Assembly (NCBI GenBank): GCA_947498595.1
Contig: CANMKX010000007.1
Coordinates: forward strand, 62,001-126,000
DNA length: 64,000 bases
From: an uncultured Aquimarina sp.
Lineage (GTDB): Bacteria; Bacteroidota; Bacteroidia; Flavobacteriales; Flavobacteriaceae
Direction: 5' to 3'
Under the pieces are notes generated by a model. The model saw only the letters and a program-made list of their open reading frames with translations. It had not been told where the DNA came from and did no database searches. Shown piece by piece: positions 55,903-62,734 of the stretch (positions are counted from its first letter, which is position 1; every line of letters begins with the position of its first letter). The position numbers and the translations under genes were made by a program.

Positions 55903-57441
55903 TTACCCTAACCAACCATCTCTATCTAAACTTCTATATTGAATAGCTTCGGATATATGTGCTCCTTTTATATTTTCTTCTCCTTCTAAATCTGCAATAG
56001 TTCTAGCTACTTTTAAAATGCGATCGTATGCTCTAGCTGATAAATTCAATCTTTCCATCGCTGTTTTTATCAATTCTTTTGATGCTACGTCTAAAGCACA
56101 AAAAGTTCTTATTTGTCGAACTCCCATTTGGGCATTATAATGAATCATAGGTAATTCTTTAAAACGTTCTGTCTGTCGTTCTCTAGCAATTGTAACTCGT
56201 TTTCTAATTGCTACACTTGATTCTCCTTTGCGTTCTTCACTTAATTTGTCAAACGGTACTGGAGTTACTTCTATATGTATATCAATACGATCTAACAAAG
56301 GTCCCGAAATTTTACTCATATAACGTTGCATCTCAGCAGGCGATGATGTTACTGGTGCATTAGGATCATTAAAATATCCTCCCGGACTGGGATTCATACT
56401 GGCTACTAACATAAAGCTAGAAGGATAAGTTACTGTAAATTTAGCTCTTGAGATAGTTACTTCTCTATCCTCAAGTGGCTGTCTCATAACCTCTAGTACG
56501 CTACGTTTAAATTCTGGTAACTCATCTAAAAACAAAACCCCATTATGAGATAACGAAATTTCTCCTGGTTGTGGATATGCTCCTCCACCTACAAGTGCTA
56601 CATCTGAAATTGTATGATGCGGACTGCGAAAAGGACGCTGAGACATTAATCCTGTATGTGCCTTTACACGACCAATTACACTATGTATTTTTGTCGTTTC
56701 TAATGCTTCTTGCAATGACATAGGTGGTAAAATGGATGGTAATCGCTTTGCCAACATTGTTTTTCCTGCTCCTGGCGGTCCTATTAGTATGATATTATGT
56801 CCACCTGCGGCTGCAATTTCCATACATCGCTTAATACTTTCTTGTCCTTTAACATCTGAAAAATCGTATGCTGGGAAATCTAAATTTTTGTAAAATTCCT
56901 CTCGTGTATTTACTATTGTAGGTGTCAATTCTTCTTTTTCATCAAAGTAATTAATAACTTCTTCTATCGTCTCAACACCATATACTTCAAGATTATCGAC
57001 AATTGCTGCTTCTTTTGCGTTTTGTTTGGGTAATATAAATCCTTTAAATCCTTCTTCTCGTGCTTTAATTGCAATTGGTAAAGCTCCTTTTATAGGTTGA
57101 AGACTTCCGTCAAGCGATAATTCTCCCATTATTATATAAGAAGAAACTTTGGTAGCCTTTATTTGAGACGAAGCTGCTAAAATTCCGATAGCTAAAGTTA
57201 AATCATATGCGCTTCCTTCTTTTCTCATATCTGCAGGAGCCATATTAATTGTGATTTTCTTCCCTGGTATTTTATAACCATTATTTTGTAATGCTGCTGC
57301 GATACGATAATTACTTTCTTTTATTGCATTATCTGGTAGTCCTACCAAATGATATCCTATTCCTTTATTTATATTAACCTCAACTACAATCGTAGTAGCT
57401 TCTACTCCAAAAACAGAACTCCCATGTACTTTTACTAGCAT
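55903..57441 (-). CDS. YifB/ComM-family Mg-chelatase-like AAA+ ATPase
   Basis: A 512-residue ATPase with the YifB plan: an N-terminal Lon-like S5 fold (GIGYHLVGLPDNAIKES, a P-G-K-K-I-T-I-N-M-A-P block), then an AAA+ core with Walker A GPPGAGKTMLAKRLPS, Walker B VLFLDELPEF, the MNPSPGG sensor, and a C-terminal helical MCM-like domain. Members include the ComM helicase, which promotes branch migration of recombining DNA during natural transformation. It is a single-gene unit. Confidence 0.94.
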   Translation of the reverse strand: MLVKVHGSSVFGVEATTIVVEVNINKGIGYHLVGLPDNAIKESNYRIAAALQNNGYKIPGKKITINMAPADMRKEGSAYDLTLAIGILAASSQIKATKVSSYIIMGELSLDGSLQPIKGALPIAIKAREEGFKGFILPKQNAKEAAIVDNLEVYGVETIEEVINYFDEKEELTPTIVNTREEFYKNLDFPAYDFSDVKGQESIKRCMEIAAAGGHNIILIGPPGAGKTMLAKRLPSILPPMSLQEALETTKIHSVIGRVKAHTGLMSQRPFRSPHHTISDVALVGGGAYPQPGEISLSHNGVLFLDELPEFKRSVLEVMRQPLEDREVTISRAKFTVTYPSSFMLVASMNPSPGGYFNDPNAPVTSSPAEMQRYMSKISGPLLDRIDIHIEVTPVPFDKLSEERKGESSVAIRKRVTIARERQTERFKELPMIHYNAQMGVRQIRTFCALDVASKELIKTAMERLNLSARAYDRILKVARTIADLEGEENIKGAHISEAIQYRSLDRDGWLG

Positions 57442-57550
57442 ATTCTTTTTCTCTTAAAGATACAGAAAAATGTTTTTCACCTGTATATAAGTATTTTACG
57501 AATCTATTTTGGATCGCTATTTAACATATTATTCATTTTTAACAAATAAA

Positions 57551-57588
57551 TATATTTGCATTTCATTTATTAATCGTAATATTGCAAT
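57551..57588 (+). promoter_or_regulatory. arsR promoter and ArsR operator
   Basis: An exact -7 box TATATTTG (57551-57558) is followed by a near-palindrome ATCGTAAT|ATTGCAAT (57573-57588) about 15 bases before the ATG. A second, closer palindrome of the same sequence lies before the next gene, which points to an autoregulatory ArsR site placed over the transcript start. Confidence 0.75.
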
Positions 57589-57602
57589 AAACAAATTAAA
57601 TA

Positions 57603-57935
57603 ATGGGAATTACTAAATCTGAAAAATTCACAGACCAACAAAATAAAATGGCATCATTAGCTAAGGCATTAGGTCATCCTGCTAGGATTGCTATTCTAGA
57701 ACATTTATTTTCGATAAATTCATGTGCTTGTGGTGGTTTTGTAGAAGAAATCGGTTTAGCACAACCTACTATTTCGCAACACCTAAAAGAATTAAAAAAT
57801 CTAGGCTTGATAAAGGGCACTATTGAAGGTACTAGTGTTTGTTATTGTATTGATCAAGAAAACTGGGATACTCTAGAACAGTTATTCACTCTTTTCTTGA
57901 GTAAAAAAGGTTCTAAAGATCAACGGTGTTGCTAA
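57603..57935 (+). CDS. arsR: ArsR/SmtB-family metalloid-responsive repressor
   Basis: A 110-residue winged-helix repressor. The core reads LAKALGHPARIAILEHL, then a Cys pair in SCACGG, then the recognition helix LAQPTISQHLKELKNLGLI and a wing GTSVCYCI; the C-terminus has another Cys pair (RCC). Cysteine clusters near the DNA-binding helix and at the tail are typical of arsenic sensing. It heads an operon with a DUF6428 gene and an arsC-like gene and probably represses it from the two operators at 57573 and 57954. Confidence 0.92.
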   Translation: MGITKSEKFTDQQNKMASLAKALGHPARIAILEHLFSINSCACGGFVEEIGLAQPTISQHLKELKNLGLIKGTIEGTSVCYCIDQENWDTLEQLFTLFLSKKGSKDQRCC

Positions 57936-57953
57936 AAAAATTTAACATCTATC

Positions 57954-57969
57954 ATCGTAATATTACAAT
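57954..57969 (+). promoter_or_regulatory. second ArsR operator
   Basis: ATCGTAAT|ATTACAAT, a 16-bp palindrome with one mismatched pair, lies between arsR and the DUF6428 gene. It matches the sequence in front of arsR. Confidence 0.7.
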
Positions 57970-57984
57970 TAAAAAATATTTAAT

Positions 57985-58455
57985 ATGAAATTATCTGAAA
58001 TAAAAAAACATCTAAATCAATTAGATACTATTGCTTTTGAACTTCCTAATGGGTCATTAGTTCCTAGCCATTTTCATGTAACTGAAGTTGGTCGTGTAAG
58101 CAAGCATTTTATTGATTGTGGTGGGACTGTACGTAAGGAAGAAGTTGCTAATTTCCAATTATGGCAAGCAAACGACTATGATCATAGATTGCATCCTGAA
58201 AAATTAGTAAATATTATCGCTCTTTCTGAAAAAGTTTTAGGTTTAGAAGATTTGGATATCGAAGTAGAGTATCAAGGTGAAACTATCGGGAAATATGGTT
58301 TAGATTTTAATGGTAAAAACTTTTTGTTAACTTCAAAATTAACGGATTGCTTGGCTAAAGATGCTTGTGGTATTCCTGAACCAAAAGAAAAAACAGCAGT
58401 AAAATTATCCGAATTACAAAACGCAGCTTGTGCTCCTGGTTCAGGATGTTGCTAG
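57985..58455 (+). CDS. DUF6428 family protein with Cys-rich tail
   Basis: A 156-residue soluble protein, recognised by its family start (MKLSEIKKHLNQLDTIAFELPNGSLVPSHFHVTEVG) and FIDCGGTVRKEE. The C-terminus is Cys-rich (DACGIP and CAPGSGCC), which suggests metal or arsenic binding. The function is unknown, but DUF6428 genes repeatedly occur between arsR and arsC-like genes in Bacteroidota, to my recollection. It follows a second ArsR operator. The next gene starts 15 bases after it ends. Confidence 0.82.
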   Translation: MKLSEIKKHLNQLDTIAFELPNGSLVPSHFHVTEVGRVSKHFIDCGGTVRKEEVANFQLWQANDYDHRLHPEKLVNIIALSEKVLGLEDLDIEVEYQGETIGKYGLDFNGKNFLLTSKLTDCLAKDACGIPEPKEKTAVKLSELQNAACAPGSGCC

Positions 58456-58470
58456 TTAAAATTATATTGT

Positions 58471-59094
58471 ATGACAACAACTATATTATTTCCAGAAATT
58501 AATGAGCAGATTGCTAATATTACTGCTCAACATATTCCTGATGATCGTAAACAAATATTACAATCATTAATCGATTTCATTCAAGAACAAAAGAATGAGC
58601 AACAAAAAATACATTTAAACTTTATTTGTACTCACAATTCTAGAAGAAGTCATTTATCACAAGTATGGGCTCAAACGGCTGCTCTTTTTTATAATATTTC
58701 TGACGTTTCTTGTTATTCTGGAGGTACAGAAGCTACTGCTTTATTTCCTGTAGTAGCAAAAACATTAGAGAATACTGGATTTAAAGTTGAAAAATTAACT
58801 GCTACTAACAATCCTATTTATAGCATCAAAGCAACTATTAATGAACATCCAATAATTGGTTTTTCAAAAAAGTTCGATCATACTTTCAATCCTGAATCTA
58901 ATTTTGCTGCAATTATGACTTGCTCTCAAGCTGATCAAGGTTGTCCTTTTATTGCTGGTGCTTCAAAACGAATTCCTATTACTTATGAAGATCCTAAAGC
59001 TTTTGATGATTCTCCTTTGCAAATTGAAAAATATAACGAGCGAAGCCTACAAATTGCATCCGAAATGTTTTATGTGTTTTCTAAAATAAAATAA
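58471..59094 (+). CDS. arsC: arsenate reductase of the LMW-PTP / thioredoxin-coupled type
   Basis: A 207-residue enzyme: a 45-residue N-terminal extension, then the P-loop CTHNSRRS (Cys53, Arg59) of low-molecular-weight phosphatases. Two further cysteines, Cys148 and Cys155 (MTCSQADQGCPF), are spaced as in the Staphylococcus-type ArsC, which passes disulfides from the first to the second to the third cysteine and is reduced by thioredoxin. It should convert arsenate to arsenite. No arsenite efflux pump (ArsB or Acr3) follows; a terminator and an unrelated MarR gene come next. Confidence 0.88.
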   Translation: MTTTILFPEINEQIANITAQHIPDDRKQILQSLIDFIQEQKNEQQKIHLNFICTHNSRRSHLSQVWAQTAALFYNISDVSCYSGGTEATALFPVVAKTLENTGFKVEKLTATNNPIYSIKATINEHPIIGFSKKFDHTFNPESNFAAIMTCSQADQGCPFIAGASKRIPITYEDPKAFDDSPLQIEKYNERSLQIASEMFYVFSKIK

Positions 59095-59101
59095 GTTTAT
59101 A

Positions 59102-59142
59102 AAAAATAAACATCAAGATAATTCTTAGATGTTTATTTTTTT
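59102..59142 (+). terminator. intrinsic terminator of the ars-like operon
   Basis: AAAAATAAACATC pairs with GATGTTTATTTTT around a short loop that can itself pair, followed by Ts. Confidence 0.85.
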
Positions 59143-59149
59143 ACAAATA

Positions 59150-59191
59150 TGTAACTGGTTATATAATCTTATATTTGTATAACCAGTTACA
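59150..59191 (+). promoter_or_regulatory. marR promoter with two palindromic operators
   Basis: A 14-bp inverted repeat TGTAACTGGTTATA (59150-59163) and TATAACCAGTTACA (59178-59191) flanks an exact -7 box TATATTTG (59170-59177). Each arm itself contains a near-perfect GTAAC-YR-GTTAC palindrome (59151-59162 and 59179-59190). Repressor bound to both would bury the promoter. Confidence 0.85.
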
Positions 59192-59202
59192 TTAATAATT
59201 TT

Positions 59203-59694
59203 ATGATACAGGAAGATTTTATTAGAGATTTGCAAGAATCTGGTTTTACGGCTAGAATCAAAAGACTTAGTGATAGCATGTTGTATGCTGCCAGAAAGTT
59301 ATATAAAACTTTGGATTTGGATATAGAACCTAATTGGCATTTAATTTTTCTACTCCTGAAGAAAGAAGAAGTACTCTCTATTACAGATATTTCATCCAAA
59401 TTACACTTTTCTCATCCTGCAATTATTAAAATTATAAAGAAGATGAAGGAAAAAGGATATGTTACGAGTTTTTCTAATCCTTCGGATAGTAGAAAACAAA
59501 TGATAAAATTGTCTGATAAAGCTCTAAAGGAACTTCCTAAACTAGAAGAAAAATGGAATTCTATACATAATGTAATTGAGGATTTAATTGAAAAAGATTT
59601 TTTAGAAAAACTTTCTTCTATAGAAAATCAATTAGCTACAAAAAGCCTATCAGAGCGTGTTATCAATGAGTTAAAAAACAAACAACAACTATAA
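59203..59694 (+). CDS. MarR-family transcriptional regulator
   Basis: A 163-residue winged-helix protein with the helix-turn-helix LSITDISSKLHFSHPAIIKIIKKMKEKGYVTSFSNPSDSRKQMIKLS, preceded by long dimerisation helices and followed by a C-terminal helix. The operator arrangement directly upstream shows autoregulation; a third copy of the same site before the gene at 60242 suggests a wider regulon that includes the GNAT genes. The ligand is unknown. The next gene starts ten bases after its stop. Confidence 0.92.
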   Translation: MIQEDFIRDLQESGFTARIKRLSDSMLYAARKLYKTLDLDIEPNWHLIFLLLKKEEVLSITDISSKLHFSHPAIIKIIKKMKEKGYVTSFSNPSDSRKQMIKLSDKALKELPKLEEKWNSIHNVIEDLIEKDFLEKLSSIENQLATKSLSERVINELKNKQQL

Positions 59695-59704
59695 ATTAAT
59701 ATTC

Positions 59705-60211
59705 ATGCAAATATTAGCTAGTTCGCACCAAGATATTGATGCTATATTCGAAATGTATGATATGGCTATTGATTATCAAAAAAAGGTGTTTCATAAACAT
59801 TGGGAATTTTTTGAACGTGATTTAATTGTTTCAGAAATTAATGAGGATAGGCAATGGAAATTCGTTATTGATGGAAAAATCATCTGTATTTTTGCCTTAT
59901 CGTTTAACGATGAGCAATTTTGGAAGGAAAAAAATAATTCTCCTTCATTATATATACATAGGATTGTTACCCATCCGGATTATAAAGGTCTTGGGTTTAT
60001 GTCTAAAATAATTGACTGGGCAAAAACTTATTGTAAAGAGTATCATAAAGAATATATTAGAATGGATACATGGGGTGATAATCAACAATTAATTGATTAT
60101 TATATTCATTGTGGTTTCGAATATGTTACAACTATTATGCTAGATAAAGTTGTTGGATTACCTAGCCATTACAAAGGCCCTCTAGCTTTATTAGAAATTA
60201 AAATTCTATAA
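59705..60211 (+). CDS. GNAT-family acetyltransferase
   Basis: A 168-residue protein of the GNAT fold. The central acetyl-CoA motif A is IHRIVTHPDYKGLGFMSKIIDWAK (R-x-x-G-x-G type), followed by the IRMDTWGDNQQLIDYYIHCGFEY motif B. The substrate is unknown. Located ten bases after marR in the same transcriptional unit. Confidence 0.9.
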   Translation: MQILASSHQDIDAIFEMYDMAIDYQKKVFHKHWEFFERDLIVSEINEDRQWKFVIDGKIICIFALSFNDEQFWKEKNNSPSLYIHRIVTHPDYKGLGFMSKIIDWAKTYCKEYHKEYIRMDTWGDNQQLIDYYIHCGFEYVTTIMLDKVVGLPSHYKGPLALLEIKIL

Positions 60212-60237
60212 TTTTCACAAAAAACGTAACCAGTTAC
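60209..60237 (+). promoter_or_regulatory. third MarR operator and candidate internal promoter
   Basis: A perfect palindrome GTAAC-CA-GTTAC (60226-60237) lies four bases before the ATG of the next gene. A near -7 box TAATTTTC (60209-60216) precedes it. The same operator as at 59151 and 59179 suggests that the regulator also controls the two last genes directly. Confidence 0.7.
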
Positions 60238-60241
60238 AATA

Positions 60242-60466
60242 ATGAATTCACATATATTAGGCTATATTGCTTTAATTATCAGCATTTATGCGGTATCTCA
60301 AGTTGAAATGAAAGTTTTTAGGTGGTGGCATTTGATTGCTAGCCTAACCTATATAGCTTATGGAATATTTATTTCGGCATTCCCAATTCTTATTGGTGGA
60401 TTACTTTTTAGTTGTATCCATAGCTACCAACTTTTAAAACTTTATAACATAATTAATACTAAATGA
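60242..60466 (+). CDS. small inner-membrane protein of unknown function
   Basis: A 74-residue protein with three short hydrophobic segments (LGYIALIISIYAVS, WHLIASLTYIAYGIFI, ILIGGLLFSCIHSYQLL). It starts immediately after the third operator and its stop overlaps the start of the next GNAT gene by four bases (ATGA). It resembles YgjV-type small membrane proteins in outline, without certainty. Confidence 0.65.
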   Translation: MNSHILGYIALIISIYAVSQVEMKVFRWWHLIASLTYIAYGIFISAFPILIGGLLFSCIHSYQLLKLYNIINTK

Positions 60467-60948
60467 AAATACGATTAGCAACAGTTAACGACCATGACGC
60501 TATATGGGAAATTTTTAAACATGTCATTTCTACGAAAGAAGTCTTTGTTTTTTTACCCGATACTCCAAAAGAAGATATTTATACGTATTGGCTATCTTCT
60601 ACAATGCATACTTATGTTCTTGAAAATGAAGGAAAAATATTGGGTTCGTATTATTTAAAACCAAATCAAGTAGGCTATGGATCTCATATTGCTAATGGCG
60701 GTTATATGACACATCCAGCAGCTAGAGGAAAAGGAATAGGTAAATTACTTTGTGAGCATTCTATAACAAATGCAAAAGCGTTAGGTTTCAAAGCTATACA
60801 ATTTAATATGGTAGTAAGTACAAATAGTATTGCTGTTGATTTATGGAAAAAATATGGTTTCAAAATCATAGGAACGATTCCTGAAGCATTTAATCATCAT
60901 CAACTGGGGTATGTAGATGCATATATTATGTATCAAAAAATAGCTTAA
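60463..60948 (+). CDS. GNAT-family acetyltransferase
   Basis: A 161-residue GNAT protein: N-terminal IRLATVNDHDAIWEIF, a GSYYLKPNQ strand, motif A GGYMTHPAARGKGIGKLLCEHSI and motif B NMVVSTNSIAVDLWKKYGFKIIGTIPEAF. Typical acetyltransferase of small molecules or amino acids; substrate unknown. Translationally coupled to the preceding membrane protein and followed by a terminator. Confidence 0.92.
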   Translation: MKIRLATVNDHDAIWEIFKHVISTKEVFVFLPDTPKEDIYTYWLSSTMHTYVLENEGKILGSYYLKPNQVGYGSHIANGGYMTHPAARGKGIGKLLCEHSITNAKALGFKAIQFNMVVSTNSIAVDLWKKYGFKIIGTIPEAFNHHQLGYVDAYIMYQKIA

Positions 60949-60953
60949 AACTC

Positions 60954-60986
60954 ACCTGCTTTAATGATATAAAGCAGGTATTTTTA
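60954..60986 (+). terminator. intrinsic terminator of the MarR-GNAT unit
   Basis: ACCTGCTTTA pairs with TAAAGCAGGT around a 6-base loop, then five Ts. Confidence 0.9.
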
Positions 60987-60987
60987 T

Positions 60988-61377
60988 TTAGGCTATTTGT
61001 GTTTGTACTTGTCCTGCAAAAGTAATAGAGATAGATCCTCCCCACATACAATTACAGGTGCTACCATCATCTAACGCAGGTAATTTTCCTATAGAAACAT
61101 CTGAAATTCCTGGTGACCAAGGAGCAACTACAGATGGAATACATGGCATGGGTGTTAGCACTCCTAAAGCCGCACTTGTTGCTGCCGATACAGTTGGATT
61201 TGATAACGACATGCATGTCCCAAAGGTTGGTATATTGACCAATGGAATATAATCCATTATTGTTGCCGCTGGCATATTGCTTGTATTTACTCTATTAGTT
61301 GGTAAAATTGCTAAACTAGCTGGTGCTGATCCAAAAGGGCAAGTCATTAACCCTCCGCTACATACTTGATTTGCCAT
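60988..61377 (-). CDS. PAAR-like DUF4280 spike-tip protein of a contractile injection system
   Basis: A 129-residue protein with the DUF4280/PAAR-like pattern: CSGGLMTCPFGSAPASL, then NRVN, a PAATIMDYIPLVNIPTFGTC block, LTPMPCIPSVVAPWSPG and CNCMWGGSISI. Cysteine and proline-rich short strands of this kind form the sharp, metal-stabilised tip on the spike of contractile injection systems. It is encoded directly downstream of a matching ATPase and a tape-measure-like gene, so it is part of an eCIS-type cluster. It is the most downstream member inside this window. Confidence 0.85.
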   Translation of the reverse strand: MANQVCSGGLMTCPFGSAPASLAILPTNRVNTSNMPAATIMDYIPLVNIPTFGTCMSLSNPTVSAATSAALGVLTPMPCIPSVVAPWSPGISDVSIGKLPALDDGSTCNCMWGGSISITFAGQVQTQIA

Positions 61378-61384
61378 ATTTTAT

Positions 61385-62734
61385 TTAATTAAATGTTTTA
61401 TTTGATTTGTTATATTCTCTTTTAATTCCAGTAATAATATTACTTATCTTAATTGTTTTTGTATTATTTGAAGCCGCTTTTATTGCGCAATATCTTACAA
61501 CGTTAATCATTTCTCCTCCAGACAGATCATATTCTTTAGCAATACGTTCTAAAACTTCATCGCCTTCTTCAATCGTAAAAACATCTCCTATCATTTTTTG
61601 CCACAATTTCAATCGTTCTCTGTATTGTGGTTTAGGAAAATTAATACTTGTTTGAAAACGTCTCAAAAAGGCTTCATCTATATTACTTTGCAAATTGGTT
61701 GCTAAAATAACTAAGCCGTCAAAATCTTCAATTCGTTGTAATAAGTATGCTACCTCTTGATTTGCATGCCTATCATTAGAACTATTGGTCTGCGTACGTT
61801 TGCTAAATAAAGCATCTGCTTCGTCAAAAAATAAAATCCACTCTTTGGATTCTGCTTCATCAAAGAGTTTTCCTAAATTCTTCTCTGTTTCTCCAATATA
61901 TTTTGAAACTACTAGTGATAAATCTACTCTAAAAACTGGTTTACCTGTAGCTTTTCCTAATAACGAAGCTGATAAGGTTTTTCCTGTTCCTGGAGCGCCA
62001 TAAAACAATACTTTATAGCCTGCTTTTAATGTTTTATTTAATTCCCATTCATTCAAAATTGTATCTCGATATTGCAACCATTCTTGAATTTCTTTTAGTT
62101 CTTCTTTTATCCTTATTTCAACTATTAAGTCTTCCCATTCTAATTTGGTATGGATTTGTTTGGCTGGGAACTTAGAACTGTATTGCGGTAATGCTTTTTT
62201 TCCTGTTAAGAAATAACTTAAGTATTCGTGAGAAATTGCTAATTTTTCATAAATATGTGCTTGTTCTTCTAATTCTAGAACTCCTTTTTTAAATAAAAAA
62301 TGGTCTTTATCAAATCGTTTTATAAACCTAACTTTATGAAACATTTCTCTTCCTCCTCCTAGTACAAAACAGGCAGTTTCTAAGGTTGGTATGAATCCAT
62401 TTCTCCGGTCTTCTTGCATACCTCCAAACTCTGAGAATTCTTTATCTATATTTTTATTTTTTATTAAAAATACGTCTAATGCTTGAGGTTTTAAATAGGG
62501 TAACATTGCTAATCCTAAAACAACTCTTTCTTCAAATTGTAAATTATGTGCTACAATAAATCTAGCATATGCAGAATTATTCTCCTCTATCGTTGGAGTC
62601 AATATTTCGTATACAGTATCTATTTCAGTTTCTGTATTAAAATAAAGGGTTAGCGCAGTATCAATGACTTGTTCTAACCATAGTAATTCTCGCTCTATGG
62701 TTTCTGTAGATTCAGTTGTTGTAATTACCTCCAT
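61385..62734 (-). CDS. AAA+ ATPase of an extracellular contractile injection system
   Basis: A 449-residue protein from the ATG at 62734. The C-terminal half is a classic AAA+ domain: Walker A GAPGTGKTLSAS, Walker B ILFFDEADALF, sensor 1 ILATNLQSN and an arginine finger in EAFLRRFQTSI. The N-terminal half is helical. ATPases of this type are conserved in eCIS loci (PVC, Afp, MAC and relatives) and are thought to help assembly or release of the particle. An upstream TTG at 62761 would deepen the overlap with the tape-measure gene; the ATG keeps a ten-base overlap. The next gene downstream is the PAAR-like protein. Confidence 0.88.
   Translation of the reverse strand: MEVITTTESTETIERELLWLEQVIDTALTLYFNTETEIDTVYEILTPTIEENNSAYARFIVAHNLQFEERVVLGLAMLPYLKPQALDVFLIKNKNIDKEFSEFGGMQEDRRNGFIPTLETACFVLGGGREMFHKVRFIKRFDKDHFLFKKGVLELEEQAHIYEKLAISHEYLSYFLTGKKALPQYSSKFPAKQIHTKLEWEDLIVEIRIKEELKEIQEWLQYRDTILNEWELNKTLKAGYKVLFYGAPGTGKTLSASLLGKATGKPVFRVDLSLVVSKYIGETEKNLGKLFDEAESKEWILFFDEADALFSKRTQTNSSNDRHANQEVAYLLQRIEDFDGLVILATNLQSNIDEAFLRRFQTSINFPKPQYRERLKLWQKMIGDVFTIEEGDEVLERIAKEYDLSGGEMINVVRYCAIKAASNNTKTIKISNIITGIKREYNKSNKTFN

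Noticed and set aside
61058..61252. Open frame opposite the PAAR-like gene
   Set aside because: Antisense shadow without start context or family similarity.
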